In this document: piece by piece, positions 8,288-19,748 of the stretch
How positions within the stretch are numbered: position 1 is the first letter of the stretch
How the letters are laid out: every line of letters starts with the position of its first letter
Source of the DNA: Halomonas citrativorans
GTDB lineage: Bacteria > Pseudomonadota > Gammaproteobacteria > Pseudomonadales > Halomonadaceae
Reading direction: 5' to 3'
NCBI RefSeq assembly: GCF_900163645.1
Contig: NZ_FUKM01000003.1
Span: 164,068 to 228,067 of the forward strand
DNA: 64,000 bases
Position numbers and translations under genes: made by a program
Notes under the pieces: generated by a model
What the model saw: the letters and a program-made list of their open reading frames with translations, nothing else
What the model was told of the DNA's origin: nothing
Database searches by the model: none

Positions 8288-9964
8288 TTAGTCTTGGCCC
8301 ATCTGCTGCTTGATCAGGTCACCGATGGTGGTCGGACCACCAGCTTCGGGTTCTTGATCACGCATTTTCTTGAGGTTCTGACGAGTATCGTCCTGCTCTT
8401 TCGCTTTGATCGACAGATTGATCTGACGGCTCTTACGATCGACATTGATGATACGCGCTTCAACGCTGTCGCCTTCATTCAGTACATTGCGCGCGTCTTC
8501 AACACGGTCAGCACTGATTTCAGAGGCTTTGAGGATGGCAATAACATCAGTTGCCAGCTCAACGTGTGCTTCTTTAGCGTCTACTTCAACAATACGGCCA
8601 GTCACAATGCTGCCCTTATCGTTAACAGACAGGTATTCAGCAACAGGATCGGAATCCATTTGCTTGACACCTAAAGAGATGCGCTCACGCTCAGGATCGA
8701 TAGACAGAATAACGGCTTCGGCTTCATCACCTTTCTTGAAGTTACGAACCGCTTCTTCTCCAGTCTCTGTCCAGGAAATGTCAGACAGGTGAACCAGACC
8801 ATCGATACCGCCTTCAAGGCCGATGAAGATACCGAAGTCAGTGATTGACTTGATGGTACCTGAAACACGGTCGCCCTTGTTGTATTCAGCGTTGAACGTT
8901 TCCCACGGGTTAGCAGTACACTGCTTGATACCCAGAGAAATACGACGGCGCTCTTCGTCGATATCCAATACCATGACGTCAACATCGTCGCCCACTTGGA
9001 CAACTTTAGACGGATGGATGTTTTTGTTGGTCCAATCCATTTCAGAAACGTGAACCAGACCTTCAACGCCCTCTTCCAGCTCAGCAAAGCAGCCATAATC
9101 GGTCAGATTAGTGACCACAGCATGTACTTTGGTGCCTTCCGGGTAGCGCTGTTTAATGTTGACCCACGGATCTTCGCCCAATTGCTTCAGACCCAGTGAA
9201 ACGCGGTTGCGCTCACGGTCAAACTTAAGCACTTTAACGTTGATCTCGTCACCAACAGCAACGATTTCAGACGGATGCTTGATGCGTTTCCACGCCATAT
9301 CAGTGATATGCAACAGGCCGTCAACACCACCCAGATCTACGAACGCGCCGTAGTCTGTCAGGTTCTTAACGATACCTTTGATCTGCTGGCCTTCTTGCAG
9401 CGTTGCCAGCAGCGCTTCGCGCTCGGCACTGTTTTCAGCTTCAAGGACAGCACGACGAGAAACAACAACGTTATTACGCTTCGGATCAAGCTTGATGACT
9501 TTAAAGTCCAGCTCTTTATTTTCCAAATGCGCAGTATCGCGAACCGGACGTACGTCGACCAAAGAACCCGGCAGGAAGGCACGGATAGAGTCGACGTCGA
9601 CAGTGAAGCCGCCTTTGACTTTACCGTTGATCACGCCTTTGATGATTTCGTCTTTCTCGAAGGCGGCTTCCAGAATCTTCCAAGCCTCTGCGCGCTTGGC
9701 TTTTTCACGGGACAGACGCGTTTCACCGAAGCCATCTTCTACGGCTTCCAGTGCAACGTGAACGTCGTCACCGATAGCGATGTTTAACTCGCCATTTTCA
9801 TCGCGGAATTGTGCCGCTGGGATCTGGCCTTCAGATTTCAGACCAGCATTGACAGTAACCCAGTCGCCATCGATGTCGACAACTTGAGCCGCGACGATAG
9901 CGCCTGGCTCCATGTTAATGTCGTTAAGGGACTGTTCAAACAGTTCAGCAAAGCTTTCGCTCAT
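8288..9964 (-). CDS. rpsA: 30S ribosomal protein S1
   Basis: Largest ribosomal protein; it recruits mRNA to the 30S subunit and unfolds leaders. At 558 residues it matches the usual six-repeat gammaproteobacterial form. S1/OB repeats occur in order across the protein, visible through recurring [18 protein letters not shown] and TDFGIFIGL motifs and repeated RISLGIKQ endings. The ATG at 9964 gives the canonical N-terminus [13 protein letters not shown]. It is the last gene of the supraoperon and has a 195-base leader with hairpins after cmk. Confidence 0.97.
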   Translation of the reverse strand: MSESFAELFEQSLNDINMEPGAIVAAQVVDIDGDWVTVNAGLKSEGQIPAAQFRDENGELNIAIGDDVHVALEAVEDGFGETRLSREKAKRAEAWKILEAAFEKDEIIKGVINGKVKGGFTVDVDSIRAFLPGSLVDVRPVRDTAHLENKELDFKVIKLDPKRNNVVVSRRAVLEAENSAEREALLATLQEGQQIKGIVKNLTDYGAFVDLGGVDGLLHITDMAWKRIKHPSEIVAVGDEINVKVLKFDRERNRVSLGLKQLGEDPWVNIKQRYPEGTKVHAVVTNLTDYGCFAELEEGVEGLVHVSEMDWTNKNIHPSKVVQVGDDVDVMVLDIDEERRRISLGIKQCTANPWETFNAEYNKGDRVSGTIKSITDFGIFIGLEGGIDGLVHLSDISWTETGEEAVRNFKKGDEAEAVILSIDPERERISLGVKQMDSDPVAEYLSVNDKGSIVTGRIVEVDAKEAHVELATDVIAILKASEISADRVEDARNVLNEGDSVEARIINVDRKSRQINLSIKAKEQDDTRQNLKKMRDQEPEAGGPTTIGDLIKQQMGQD

Positions 9965-10080
9965 GGTTTTCCTACGTGATCAACGTTGTTGAGGCATAAA
10001 TGCCTTCTCCGTACCACCAGCGAGTACGGGCCTAATGTCACTCTGCCTTTGGAGGTGTTAACGCTGGTTAGACCTGACCG
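9965..10080 (-). promoter_or_regulatory. rpsA leader with two hairpins (putative S1 autoregulatory site)
   Basis: Between cmk and rpsA the reverse strand can form a stem CCGTAC/GTACGG (10009-10014 with 10024-10029) and, closer to the start, AGGCA-N4-TGCCT (9992-10005). Gammaproteobacterial rpsA leaders are known to fold into stacked hairpins that let S1 repress its own translation. Here the assignment rests on position and hairpins only. Confidence 0.4.
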
Positions 10081-10159
10081 GGCTCTCTGATATGAACGAT
10101 CATATGAACTGCCGCCCTGCCACGTCGTGACACCTTTCCAAAAACGCCGCAAGGGAGAA

Positions 10160-10849
10160 TCAGGTGCCGGATGCTAACCCTTTCTGGGCAAGTAATTCCG
10201 CCAACCGTTCAACCACTTCCGGTATGCTCAGACGCGTGGTATCAAGCGTAATGGCATCATCTGCCGGCTTGAGAGGTGCCACGCTGCGTTGCGTGTCGCG
10301 TGCATCGCGTGCCTGAATTTCCTTCAAAAGACTCGAAAGACTAGCATTCATGCCCGCTTCCTGCAACTGAAGATGGCGGCGACGCGCTCGTTCCTCAGCA
10401 CTAGCAGTTAGAAATATCTTTAGCGGCGCGTCTACAAATACGACGGTACCCATATCACGGCCATCTGCGACAAGGCCTGGCGCCTTCTGAAAATCTCTTT
10501 GCCGCTGAAGCAGAGCCGCGCGCACAGCGGGAAGCGCTGCCACTTGAGAAGCCAACTCTCCAGTTTGCTCAGTCCGGATTGCCTGGCTTACATCATCACC
10601 TTCAAGCAGCGTGCGGGGCTTACCATTTTCGATGGGAAATGCCACATCCAGCGATTCAGCCAATGCAGCAACAGCCGCTTCGTCATCAAGCGCAATACCA
10701 TGCTTAACCGCCGCGGTGGCGGTTAGCCTGTATAGCGCTCCGCTGTCGAGTAAATGCCAGCCTAAACGCTCGGCAACCAAACTGCTGATGGTTCCCTTAC
10801 CTGCCCCACCTGGCCCGTCAATGGTCAGAACAGGGATTGGCTTAGTCAT
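10160..10849 (-). CDS. cmk: Cytidylate kinase
   Basis: Phosphorylates CMP and dCMP to the diphosphates. The ATG at 10849 yields 229 residues starting [20 protein letters not shown], with the P-loop at about residues 12-20; the longer in-frame extension lies inside tyrA-aroA and is rejected. Family motifs [21 protein letters not shown] (CMP binding) and the Arg-rich lid [11 protein letters not shown] are present. The start overlaps the tyrA-aroA stop by eight bases, with GGAG as ribosome site, so translation is probably coupled. Confidence 0.96.
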   Translation of the reverse strand: MTKPIPVLTIDGPGGAGKGTISSLVAERLGWHLLDSGALYRLTATAAVKHGIALDDEAAVAALAESLDVAFPIENGKPRTLLEGDDVSQAIRTEQTGELASQVAALPAVRAALLQRQRDFQKAPGLVADGRDMGTVVFVDAPLKIFLTASAEERARRRHLQLQEAGMNASLSSLLKEIQARDARDTQRSVAPLKPADDAITLDTTRLSIPEVVERLAELLAQKGLASGT

Positions 10850-13130
10850 TCTCGCCCTCCACGTTAACCCCCATGCCAATTTTATTGGCAAGCTCAACGA
10901 AGGTGGGGAACGACGTAGCAACATTGGCGCAGTCATCAATAATAATGTCATCACTTGCGCGTAGTGCGGCAATGGCAAAGGCCATAGCGATACGATGGTC
11001 GCCTAAACTATCAACGCGCCCACCACCATAGCTTGCAACTTCGGCATTGGCGTTACCGACAATATCGATTCCATCGTCAACCACGGTATGTTCAACGCCC
11101 AAAATTGCCAACCCGTCAGCCATGGCCTGAATACGGTCGGACTCTTTGACACGTAGCTCTTCTGCACCACGAAGACGCGTGGTGCCAGCAGCGTTTGCCG
11201 CCGCGATAAACAGCGCAGGGAACTCGTCAATCGCTAAGGGCACTTGATCAACCGGGATATCAATACCTTTCAAGGGTGCATAGCGGATACGAATATCAGC
11301 AACCGGCTCGCCACCCACTTCAGCTTCGTTAAGAAGCTCAAGGTTGGCGCCCATTAACGTAAGAATATTAATAACACCAATGCGAGTCGGGTTTATACCG
11401 ACATGCTCCAGGGTGATATCAGCACCTGGCGTTATTGCAGCCGCCACCATAAAGAACGTTGCCGATGAAATATCAGAAGGAACGTCAATTGGGCCAGCGC
11501 TCAAGGCGCCGCCACCTTGCAACCAACAGGTGTCCCCTTCGCGTGACACAGAATAACCAAAACCATTAAGCATACGCTCGGTATGGTCACGCGTTGGTGC
11601 CGGCTCACGCACCCGTGTCTCGCCTTCAGCATAAAGCCCCGCCAACAGCAGGCATGATTTCACTTGAGCACTTGCCATAGGCATATCGTAGAAAATGCCT
11701 TTGAGCGCCGCGCCACCTTTAATTTTAAGCGGCGGCCGACCACCTTCAGCCGTCTCAATGGAGGCACCCATCAACCGCAACGGGTCCGCCACGCGTCCCA
11801 TGGGGCGTTTGGTTAGCGACTCATCGCCGGTAAGCTCGCTATCAAATGCCTGCCCGGCTAAAAGCCCCGAGAACAGGCGCATCGCCGTTCCTGAGTTGCC
11901 CACATAGAGCGGCCCGGCCGGAGCCTTAAGCCCCTTCATTCCCACGCCATGGATAGTGACACGCCCTTGGTGAGGCCCCTCAATCGCAACACCCATCTCA
12001 CGAAACGCTTGTAGTGTCGCCAGGCTATCTTCACCTTCAAGAAACCCTTTGACCTCGGTGACGCCTTGAGCCAGCGCTCCTAGCATAATAGAGCGGTGTG
12101 ACATCGACTTGTCACCCGGTACGCGCAAATGGCCTTTCGCCTGGCCGCCGGGCCGAACTCGGTAGGTTACCTTGCCTTGTGGTTGCATATTGTATTCCGC
12201 TTGGTAGCTGGTTTTATTCAATAACGTATCAAAGTAATGGCGTGCGTGGCTGGCACGATCAAAGGTCGCAATAAGGGCATCGCTATCGCCTCGCTCAATC
12301 GCGTGACGTAACTGAGCCAGTCCTTCTTCAAAATCATCTAAAGATGCCAGAACAGCCTCACGGTTAGCCGTAAAAATATCCCGCCACATGACCGGGTCGC
12401 TGCCCGCGATACGCGTAAAGTCGCGAAAACCACCGGCGGCATAACGGAAAATCTCAAGCCGCTCATCCTGACGAGCTAGCGTATCCACCAGAGAAAAAGC
12501 CAGTAAGTGAGGTAAATGACTAGTCCGCGCAAGGACCTGATCATGGCGTTCAACGTCCATCTCTAACACATTGGCGCCGCAGGCCTGCCACAACGCACGC
12601 ACGCGCGCCACCGCATCAGGATCGACCCCTGGTTCAGGCGTCAAAATAACGTTGTGATCAGCAAAAAGCCGTGGATTAGCCGCCGCCACACCGCTCTTTT
12701 CTGACCCCGCAATAGGATGACCTAGCACCATGTTGGCCGGCACAGCACCAAACACACGCTCTGCGCAGTCGCGAATGGTGGCTTTGGTACTTCCCACATC
12801 GGTTAGCACCACATTGGCTGCCGCTTGCGAAAGTACGCCTGCCAACGATGCCATCACCGACTCCATGGCAAGCACGGGCACCGCGAGGACGATCATGGTA
12901 GCGCCTGCCACTTGGTCAGCGAGAGTGACGCCCCCCGTATCGATTAACCCCATCTCGACACCGCGAGCGATTTCATCTTCGCTTGGATCGCAAGCCACAA
13001 TCACGCCATTAAACCCTGAGGCGCGCAGCGCTGCTGCGAGTGACCCACCAATCAAGCCGAGACCAACGATCAATAGCCGCTGTTCATTACAGGAAGGTGT
13101 TTCAACGACCGATGATGCCATAGCGGTCAC
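10842..13130 (-). CDS. Prephenate dehydrogenase / EPSP synthase fusion (TyrA-AroA)
   Basis: Bifunctional enzyme. Residues 1 to about 310 are an arogenate/prephenate dehydrogenase (tyrosine branch) with the NAD-binding GLGLIGGS near 23-30 and the [10 protein letters not shown] motif. Residues from about 317 are 5-enolpyruvylshikimate-3-phosphate synthase (shikimate pathway) with [29 protein letters not shown] and RVKESDRI. The SAQVKS and RPMGRV motifs fit class II EPSP synthases. The same fusion is known in Pseudomonas and related genera. The GTG start overlaps the pheA stop (GTGA); an ATG three codons in is an alternative. The hisC-type aminotransferase often present between pheA and tyrA is missing. 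Confidence 0.95.
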   Translation of the reverse strand: MTAMASSVVETPSCNEQRLLIVGLGLIGGSLAAALRASGFNGVIVACDPSEDEIARGVEMGLIDTGGVTLADQVAGATMIVLAVPVLAMESVMASLAGVLSQAAANVVLTDVGSTKATIRDCAERVFGAVPANMVLGHPIAGSEKSGVAAANPRLFADHNVILTPEPGVDPDAVARVRALWQACGANVLEMDVERHDQVLARTSHLPHLLAFSLVDTLARQDERLEIFRYAAGGFRDFTRIAGSDPVMWRDIFTANREAVLASLDDFEEGLAQLRHAIERGDSDALIATFDRASHARHYFDTLLNKTSYQAEYNMQPQGKVTYRVRPGGQAKGHLRVPGDKSMSHRSIMLGALAQGVTEVKGFLEGEDSLATLQAFREMGVAIEGPHQGRVTIHGVGMKGLKAPAGPLYVGNSGTAMRLFSGLLAGQAFDSELTGDESLTKRPMGRVADPLRLMGASIETAEGGRPPLKIKGGAALKGIFYDMPMASAQVKSCLLLAGLYAEGETRVREPAPTRDHTERMLNGFGYSVSREGDTCWLQGGGALSAGPIDVPSDISSATFFMVAAAITPGADITLEHVGINPTRIGVINILTLMGANLELLNEAEVGGEPVADIRIRYAPLKGIDIPVDQVPLAIDEFPALFIAAANAAGTTRLRGAEELRVKESDRIQAMADGLAILGVEHTVVDDGIDIVGNANAEVASYGGGRVDSLGDHRIAMAFAIAALRASDDIIIDDCANVATSFPTFVELANKIGMGVNVEGEND

Positions 13131-14224
13131 AGCACGCCCTGCGGATAGGAACCTAAAACGCGAAGCTCCGAGGCGTGTAACCTTACCTCTTCCAACACGG
13201 CAGCAACGCGCGGTTCGTCAGCGTGGCCCTTAAAATCGATAAAGAATACATAGTTCCATACGCCCGTACGTGATGGGCGCGTCTCGATGCGCGTTAAATC
13301 AATATGATGCCGATGGAAAGGCTCAAGCAGGTCGTGCAGTGCGCCAGGTTGGTTACGCATGGCCACGACAATTGAGGTTTTATCATCCCCTGCCATTGGC
13401 ACACGCTCACTACCAATAATCAAAAACCGGGTCGAGTTATCCGGGCGATCTTCAATTTTGTCAGCTACGCGCTCAAGCCCATACAGTTTAGCCGCCATAT
13501 CACCTGCAATGGCCGCACTGTGCCATTCAGTTTTGACCAGCTTGGCAGCCTCTGCATTCGAGGAAACAGGAACCCGTTCGGCGTGCGGGTAATGCGCATC
13601 CAGCCACTTCCGGCATTGGCCAAACGACTGGGGATGCGAATAAATGCGGGAGATTTTATCGCGACGCGTCGTATCACTAATCAGCAGGTGATGGTGAATG
13701 CGTAGCACCACCTCGCCACAAATATGGATAGACGAATCCATAAACGTATCGAGGGTATGATTCACAACGCCTTCTGTTGAATTTTCAACAGGCACTACGC
13801 CATAGTTAACGGCACCCGCTTCTACTTCACGAAATACTTCATCGATAGCTGCCATGGGTAGGCTAATGGCGCTTTCACCAAAGTGCTTCAGCGCCGCCTG
13901 CTGAGTAAACGTCCCTTCAGGCCCCAGATAAGCTACTTTGATCGGCTGCTCAAGCGCCAAACAAGCCGACATGATTTCTCGAAACAGCCGCGCCATTTCT
14001 TCGGAATCCAGCGGCCCCTTGTTAAGCGACATAATACGCCGCAGCACTTGCGCTTCACGCTCAGGCCGGTAAAACACCGCATCCTTATCGTGAGCCAGCT
14101 TTACATGCGCCACTTTTTGAGCACAGTCAGCACGCTCACTAATCAGGCGTAGTATATCGCCATCAAGTTGATCGATACGTTGGCGCAGGTCGTCCAGATT
14201 GATCGACAAGTCGGACATGATCAT
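13127..14224 (-). CDS. pheA: Chorismate mutase / prephenate dehydratase (P-protein)
   Basis: Bifunctional enzyme of phenylalanine synthesis. The 365-residue product has an AroQ chorismate mutase domain (about 5-90, LRQRIDQLDGDILRLISERA), a prephenate dehydratase domain (about 95-270, with YLGPEGTFTQQAA and the catalytic DNSTRFLII region) and a C-terminal ACT domain (about 280-360, NQPGALHDLLEPF and ESRP-like IETRPSRTG) for phenylalanine feedback. The start overlaps the serC stop by one base (TAATG); a second ATG two codons later is possible. Confidence 0.96.
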   Translation of the reverse strand: MIMSDLSINLDDLRQRIDQLDGDILRLISERADCAQKVAHVKLAHDKDAVFYRPEREAQVLRRIMSLNKGPLDSEEMARLFREIMSACLALEQPIKVAYLGPEGTFTQQAALKHFGESAISLPMAAIDEVFREVEAGAVNYGVVPVENSTEGVVNHTLDTFMDSSIHICGEVVLRIHHHLLISDTTRRDKISRIYSHPQSFGQCRKWLDAHYPHAERVPVSSNAEAAKLVKTEWHSAAIAGDMAAKLYGLERVADKIEDRPDNSTRFLIIGSERVPMAGDDKTSIVVAMRNQPGALHDLLEPFHRHHIDLTRIETRPSRTGVWNYVFFIDFKGHADEPRVAAVLEEVRLHASELRVLGSYPQGVL

Positions 14225-15327
14225 TAGCCTCTTCGCTGTTCAAAATCAGCCATAAAAGCAACCAGCGCATCAACGGCTTCTTCGGGCACTGCGTTATACA
14301 AGCTAGCACGCATGCCGCCCACGCTACGGTGCCCCTTTAGATTCAGTAGTCCCGCTTGGTCGGCCTCTTGTAAGAACGCTTTATCAAGAGCCGAATCAGC
14401 CAGCACAAACGGCACGTTCATACGCGAGCGATTAGCCACTGCAATGGGGTTGCTATAGAAATCGCTGGCATCAATGGCGCTATAAAGCTTTTCCGCTTTA
14501 CGCTGATTAATGGCATCCATAGCCACCAAGCCACCGACATCATCACGTAACCACTGGAATACAAGCCCTGCCAGGTACCACGCATAGGTTGGCGGCGTAT
14601 TCACCATCGACCCAGCGTCTGCGAGCATTTGGTAATCAAACAGCGAAGGAGTATTGGGGACCGCCCGGCCGAGCAAATCATCACGCACTACGGCAAGGGT
14701 TAAACCTGCCGGCCCAATATTTTTTTGTGCCCCAGCAAAGATAACGCCAAAGTCTGCGACATTAATGGGCTTGGACATAATATTGGATGACATATCGCAG
14801 ACCAACGGCACATGCTGGCCATCTTCGCGCACAACTTGCGGCGTATAGTCAAATTCCAACCCGCCAATCGTCTCATTGGAGGTGTAGTGCAGATAGGCCG
14901 CATCCGCACTTAGCGTCAACGAATCCTGGGAAGGTACAGCCACATACCCACCAGCCTCACTGTTTCCAGCCAAGTGGCACGCATAGCCAAGTCGCTTGAC
15001 TTCACTAATGGCTTTTTTGCCCCAAATGCCCGTTTGGATAAAGTTGGCACTACCGCCTTGGCCCAGCAGGTTCATCGGCAGCATAGCAAACTGCATGCTG
15101 GCGCCCCCCTGCAGGAACAGCACTTTATAGTTGTCGGGCACACTTAGCAGTTGGCGGAAATCGGCTTCCGCCTGCTCTGCAATGGCTATAAACTCATCGC
15201 TGCGATGGCTCATCTCCATAACGGATAAGCCACGCCCTTGGTAATCTACCAGCTCGTTGCGGGCCCTTTCGAGCACCGCAACAGGCAGGGCCGCTGGCCC
15301 TGCACAAAAGTTATAGTGACGTGTCAT
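14224..15327 (-). CDS. serC: Phosphoserine aminotransferase
   Basis: PLP enzyme that makes phosphoserine from 3-phosphohydroxypyruvate and also serves the pyridoxal phosphate pathway. The ATG at 15327 gives 367 residues starting [15 protein letters not shown]; a longer frame inside gyrA is rejected. Family features are MEMSHRS, the WGKKA stretch, and the PLP lysine in [15 protein letters not shown]. The start lies 17 bases inside the gyrA 3' end, so gyrA and serC are probably cotranscribed. Confidence 0.96.
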   Translation of the reverse strand: MTRHYNFCAGPAALPVAVLERARNELVDYQGRGLSVMEMSHRSDEFIAIAEQAEADFRQLLSVPDNYKVLFLQGGASMQFAMLPMNLLGQGGSANFIQTGIWGKKAISEVKRLGYACHLAGNSEAGGYVAVPSQDSLTLSADAAYLHYTSNETIGGLEFDYTPQVVREDGQHVPLVCDMSSNIMSKPINVADFGVIFAGAQKNIGPAGLTLAVVRDDLLGRAVPNTPSLFDYQMLADAGSMVNTPPTYAWYLAGLVFQWLRDDVGGLVAMDAINQRKAEKLYSAIDASDFYSNPIAVANRSRMNVPFVLADSALDKAFLQEADQAGLLNLKGHRSVGGMRASLYNAVPEEAVDALVAFMADFEQRRG

Positions 15328-18016
15328 CAGTCGCCGTGTCCTGTGCGCTGTCGCCCGCGTTGTCTTGCTCACCCTCTTCATCCAGTGCTTCCAGCTCACT
15401 GTCACCAGGTTCATCAACACGAACAGTTTTAACCAGTTTTTCTTCTTTACCCAGACGGATTAGCATAACGCCCTGGGTGTTGCGTGAGGTGGTAGACACC
15501 TCTTCCACACGCGTACGTACCAGCGTTCCACGGTCCGTAATCAGCATCATCTCATCGCTGTCATAAACCTGCATGGCCGCCACAAGGGAGCCGTTACGCT
15601 CGCTGGTCTGCATGGCGATAACACCCTGACCACCACGACCGCGTAGCGGGAACTCTTCCAGGCGTGTGCGCTTGCCATAACCATTTTCGCTGGCCGTTAG
15701 AATGTAAATCTGGCCTTCTGCTTGTGTGCTTTCGGCAACCGTTTCGTCTGCACCATCAACATCCGTATCCGCCTCAGCATCAATCTGCTGGCTCTTGGGA
15801 ATGATCAGGCTGATAACCTCAGCACCCTCTGCCAAGCGCATGCCACGCACGCCGCGAGCGGTGCGGCCCATTGCGCGAACATTACCCTCTTCAAAACGGA
15901 TCGCTTTACCGTTAGAAGAGAGCATCATGGCGTGATCAGAGCCTGACGTAATAACAGCACCCACCAGGCGGTCGCCCTCTTCAAGATCAATGGCGATCAA
16001 ACCAACGCTGCGCGGACGCGAGAACTGCTCCAGGCTGGTACGTTTCACCGTACCATTGGCGGTCGCAAAGAAAATATAGTGCTCGGGGTCGTAGTCACGC
16101 ACCGGCAAGATGGCGTTAACCGATTCACCCTCTTCAAGCGGCAGCATATTGACCAGCGGTTTACCCCGCGAACCGCGACTGGCGGATGGCATCTCGTACA
16201 CTTTCAGCCAATACACTTTACCGCGGTTGGAGAACAGCAGAACGGTGTCATGGGTCGAAGCAACGAGTAGATGCTCAATCACATCCTCATCTTTCATCGA
16301 TGTTGCCGACTTACCGCGCCCACCACGCCGCTGCGCTTGGTAATCCGAAAGCGGCTGAGTTTTGGCATAGCCCGAACGCGACACGGTGACCACCATGTCT
16401 TCTTCGGCGATCAAATCTTCGATCGAGAGATCCAGATGGCTTGCCTGAATTTCTGTACGACGATCATTACCATACTGGTCGCGCACGGCATGCAGCTCTT
16501 CACGAATCACTTCCATTAGCCGGTCGGCCGAGGCAAGAATTTCGGTGAGTTCTGCAATTTTCTCAAGAATAGAGAGGTACTCATTGAGCAGCTTCTCGGT
16601 CTCAAGACCGGTCAGACGATGTAGGCGCAGCTCAAGGATGGCCTGCGCTTGAGCAGGCGACAGGCGATATTCGGTCGCGGAAGGGTTAAGACCAAAGCTT
16701 TCATCCAGCTCTTCCGGCTTGCACGAGGTAGCACCCGCCCGCTCAAGCATGCCGGTGACCTGCCCCGGCTGCCATGTTTTCGCCAGTAGCTTCTCTTTCG
16801 CCTCGGCTGCACTGGGCGAGGCTTTGATCATCTCGATAATGTCGTCAATGTTCGAGATAGCCACCGCCAGACCTTCAAGAAGATGACCACGCTCACGGGC
16901 TTTTTTAAGTTCAAAGAGTGTCCGGCGCGTCACTACCTCACGGCGGTGACGGATAAACGCCTCCAGCATCTCTTTTAGGTTCAACGTGCGTGGCTGGCCA
17001 TTCTCCAGCGCCACCATGTTGATACCAAATACGTTCTGAAGCTGTGTCTGAGCAAAGAGATTATTAACGACGACTTCACCCGATTCGCCACGCTTAATCT
17101 CAATGACCACGCGCAAGCCGTCCTTGTCCGACTCGTCGCGTAGCTCAGCAATACCTTCTATTTTCTTCTCTTTGACTAGTTCGGCGATTTTTTCAATCAA
17201 GCGTGCCTTGTTCACCTGATAAGGCAGCTCGGTAATGATGATGTGGTCACGGCCGGTTTTATCATGATGCTCAATCGTATGGCTAGCGCGCACGTGGATG
17301 CGGCCACGCCCGGTGCGATACGCATCTAAAATGCCAGCACGGCCGTTGATAATCCCCGCTGTGGGGAAATCAGGGCCAGGGATGTACGCCATCAAGTCAT
17401 CAATCGACAGCGTGTAGTCATCAATCAGCGCTAAACAGCCGTCAATCACTTCACGCATATTATGCGGCGGAATATTGGTTGCCATGCCCACGGCAATGCC
17501 CGACGAGCCGTTAATCAGCAGGTTGGGGACTTTAGTAGGCAAAACGGCAGGAATGCGTTCGGTGCCGTCGTAGTTATCGACCCAATCGACGGTATCTTTC
17601 TCAAGATCGGCAAGCAGCTCATGCGACAGACGCGACATGCGCACTTCGGTATAACGCATGGCAGCAGCGTTATCACCATCGATAGAACCGAAGTTACCCT
17701 GGCCATCGACCAGAACGTGGCGCATTGAGAAGTGCTGCGCCATACGTACGATAGTGTCGTAAACCGCACTATCACCATGCGGGTGATATTTACCGATGAC
17801 ATCGCCGACAACACGCGCCGATTTCTTGTACGGTTTATTCCAGTCATTACCCAGTTCATGCATGGCGAAGAGCACACGCCTATGAACAGGTTTCAAACCG
17901 TCACGCACATCGGGTAGCGCGCGGCCGATAATGACACTCATCGCATAGTCGAGATACGACTGTTTGAGCTCGTCTTCAATATTGACGGGCAAGATTTCTC
18001 TGGCGATGTCACCCAT
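15311..18016 (-). CDS. gyrA: DNA gyrase subunit A
   Basis: Type II topoisomerase subunit that breaks and rejoins DNA. The 901-residue protein has the canonical N-terminus [17 protein letters not shown], the quinolone-determining stretch [17 protein letters not shown] with the usual Ser and Asp (E. coli 83 and 87), the active-site Tyr in AMRYTEVRM, the GyrA box QRRGGRG, six beta-pinwheel repeats, and an acidic C-terminal tail. The ATG at 18016 has AAGGA upstream. It heads the supraoperon running to rpsA. Confidence 0.98.
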   Translation of the reverse strand: MGDIAREILPVNIEDELKQSYLDYAMSVIIGRALPDVRDGLKPVHRRVLFAMHELGNDWNKPYKKSARVVGDVIGKYHPHGDSAVYDTIVRMAQHFSMRHVLVDGQGNFGSIDGDNAAAMRYTEVRMSRLSHELLADLEKDTVDWVDNYDGTERIPAVLPTKVPNLLINGSSGIAVGMATNIPPHNMREVIDGCLALIDDYTLSIDDLMAYIPGPDFPTAGIINGRAGILDAYRTGRGRIHVRASHTIEHHDKTGRDHIIITELPYQVNKARLIEKIAELVKEKKIEGIAELRDESDKDGLRVVIEIKRGESGEVVVNNLFAQTQLQNVFGINMVALENGQPRTLNLKEMLEAFIRHRREVVTRRTLFELKKARERGHLLEGLAVAISNIDDIIEMIKASPSAAEAKEKLLAKTWQPGQVTGMLERAGATSCKPEELDESFGLNPSATEYRLSPAQAQAILELRLHRLTGLETEKLLNEYLSILEKIAELTEILASADRLMEVIREELHAVRDQYGNDRRTEIQASHLDLSIEDLIAEEDMVVTVSRSGYAKTQPLSDYQAQRRGGRGKSATSMKDEDVIEHLLVASTHDTVLLFSNRGKVYWLKVYEMPSASRGSRGKPLVNMLPLEEGESVNAILPVRDYDPEHYIFFATANGTVKRTSLEQFSRPRSVGLIAIDLEEGDRLVGAVITSGSDHAMMLSSNGKAIRFEEGNVRAMGRTARGVRGMRLAEGAEVISLIIPKSQQIDAEADTDVDGADETVAESTQAEGQIYILTASENGYGKRTRLEEFPLRGRGGQGVIAMQTSERNGSLVAAMQVYDSDEMMLITDRGTLVRTRVEEVSTTSRNTQGVMLIRLGKEEKLVKTVRVDEPGDSELEALDEEGEQDNAGDSAQDTATDDTSL

Positions 18017-18159
18017 GAAAGTCAGATCCTTTGCACTGCATTGGCACTGCGAGAGTTGAAAGCGCTAAAAGTACCGCCTTTAAAAAGACGATGCGCAGAT
18101 ACTGCTACATCATACCACTGCATCCGCACCAAGGGCAGCCAGGACACTCCCCTTGATTA

Positions 18160-18594
18160 TTAAGGCGTAAACTGCTCTTTGGTAAGTAGTAATGCATTCA
18201 GCCGCTCGGCAAGCTCATTTTCAATCACCGAGGCTTTATTCGCCCGCATATCGAGAAGAACAAACGTAAGATCGGCCTGCGCTACTAATACACCATCGCT
18301 TCGATAGATGCGGTGATGACACAGCGCACGGCGCTCACCTACCTCTACAATACCCGTCAGAATAGTCAGGTCATCGCCCTGAACGGCGGCGGCGCGGTAG
18401 TCAATGTTAAGATTTACCACCACAAACGCCCGCCCCGCCTGATGGAGTTCGCCAATCATCGCTGGGTACTCATCAAAAAACGCCCAGCGCCCTTCCTCCA
18501 TAAACTCTAGATAGCGGGCATTATTGACATGCCCATAGCCGTCCAAGTGGTAGCCACGTACACGCAACTGAGCGCGAGAAGGTGATACCGTCAT
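18160..18594 (-). CDS. Acyl-CoA thioesterase, 4HBT hotdog family
   Basis: A 144-residue single hotdog-fold protein. The motif HLDGYGHVNNARYLEFMEEGRW near residues 16-37 is the active-site region of the YbgC/4-hydroxybenzoyl-CoA thioesterase group, and NLNIDYRAAA is the usual second strand. The substrate cannot be told from sequence. It stands alone between gyrA and rdgC, with its ATG at 18594 and a GGAG-like site upstream. Confidence 0.85.
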   Translation of the reverse strand: MTVSPSRAQLRVRGYHLDGYGHVNNARYLEFMEEGRWAFFDEYPAMIGELHQAGRAFVVVNLNIDYRAAAVQGDDLTILTGIVEVGERRALCHHRIYRSDGVLVAQADLTFVLLDMRANKASVIENELAERLNALLLTKEQFTP

Positions 18595-18753
18595 AACAAC
18601 TCCTTTTCCAAGCTCAAGATAACAGGCCCATTAGCCACCACCTCAATCAAACACAGGTTTAAAACACATACAACTTATACCTAAGCGGCAAGGTGCTGGC
18701 AGGAACGCCCCTCTTTCGACATAATGTGCCACCTTTTGGATAGGACTGGTGAC

Positions 18754-19692
18754 ATGTGGTTTAAGCACCTGCATTTATATCGCCTACATGGCGCCCCTGA
18801 ACTCGACAGTTCAACGCTTGCCGACGCATTACAAGCGCATGCGGCCAAACCGCTCGGCAATGCGGATGCTCGCCGACTAGGCTGGACAGCACCAGCAGGC
18901 CGCCTTGGCGGCGGTCAACTGCTACATGAAATTCAGGGCCACCGGCTATTATCCGTGCTGCGTCAAGAACGCCTGCTACCTGCCTCTGTTGTCAAAGAGG
19001 AAGTCGACGACCAGGTCGCTGATATAGAGGCGCGCGAAGGTCGCAAGGTGACGCGCAAAGAGAAAACCGCGCTTAAAGAGCAGGTGACGGAAGCACTTCT
19101 GCCTCGTGCCTTTGTACGCAGCCAAAAAATTGACCTTTGGTGGGACACACGACGCCACTTGATCGGTATCAATGCCAGCTCTCGTACCCGTGCTGAAGAC
19201 TTACTAGACCTATTGCGAGAAACCTTAGGCAGCCTCAAGGCAACGCCCTTGTCATCCCAAACACTGCCTATTCGTGCGATGACGACATGGCTTGGCGACC
19301 CCGCTAGCCGCCCAGCAGATTTACAGCTGGGTGACCAGGTGGAACTTAAAGCCAAAGGCGACGATGGCGTTCTCCGCGCTATCCAGGTCGACCTGGATAG
19401 CGATGAGATCCAACAACTACTAGAGAGCGGACGTCAAGCCAGTAAGCTCGCCATGAGTCTTGAAGGCCGATTGAGCTTCGTTCTGCATGATGACCTGGCT
19501 CTGAAATCGTTGCGTTTTGGTGATGCCTTGATTGAAGAGGCTGACCATGCTGACGACGGCGATGACGCTCTGGCCCGGCTTGAAACCGACTTTATTTTGA
19601 TGGCCCAAGCGTTATCCAATGACGTTGTTCGTCTGATAGAGTGGCTGGGTGGTGAAAACAAGCAGGAACCTGCTGCCCCGTTAGGTAACTAA
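18754..19692 (+). CDS. rdgC: Recombination-associated protein RdgC
   Basis: Ring-shaped DNA-binding protein that modulates RecA filament formation. The 312-residue product starts MWFKHLHLYRL, the family N-terminus, and has the conserved GGQLLHEIQ, the LLPASVVKEEVD stretch, GRKVTRKEK and the FVRSQKIDLWWD region. The ATG at 18754 was chosen over an upstream in-frame ATG because homology starts there. It is transcribed alone. Confidence 0.95.
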   Translation: MWFKHLHLYRLHGAPELDSSTLADALQAHAAKPLGNADARRLGWTAPAGRLGGGQLLHEIQGHRLLSVLRQERLLPASVVKEEVDDQVADIEAREGRKVTRKEKTALKEQVTEALLPRAFVRSQKIDLWWDTRRHLIGINASSRTRAEDLLDLLRETLGSLKATPLSSQTLPIRAMTTWLGDPASRPADLQLGDQVELKAKGDDGVLRAIQVDLDSDEIQQLLESGRQASKLAMSLEGRLSFVLHDDLALKSLRFGDALIEEADHADDGDDALARLETDFILMAQALSNDVVRLIEWLGGENKQEPAAPLGN

Positions 19693-19748
19693 AGGGTTGA
19701 TCGAGCTGCTATGAATTGTTCTTTATTGTCTATCATCCTACGGATCGC

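Noticed and set aside
10850..10978. N-terminal extension of cmk
   Set aside because: It lies inside the aroA reading frame; the family N-terminus and a GGAG site support the ATG at 10849.
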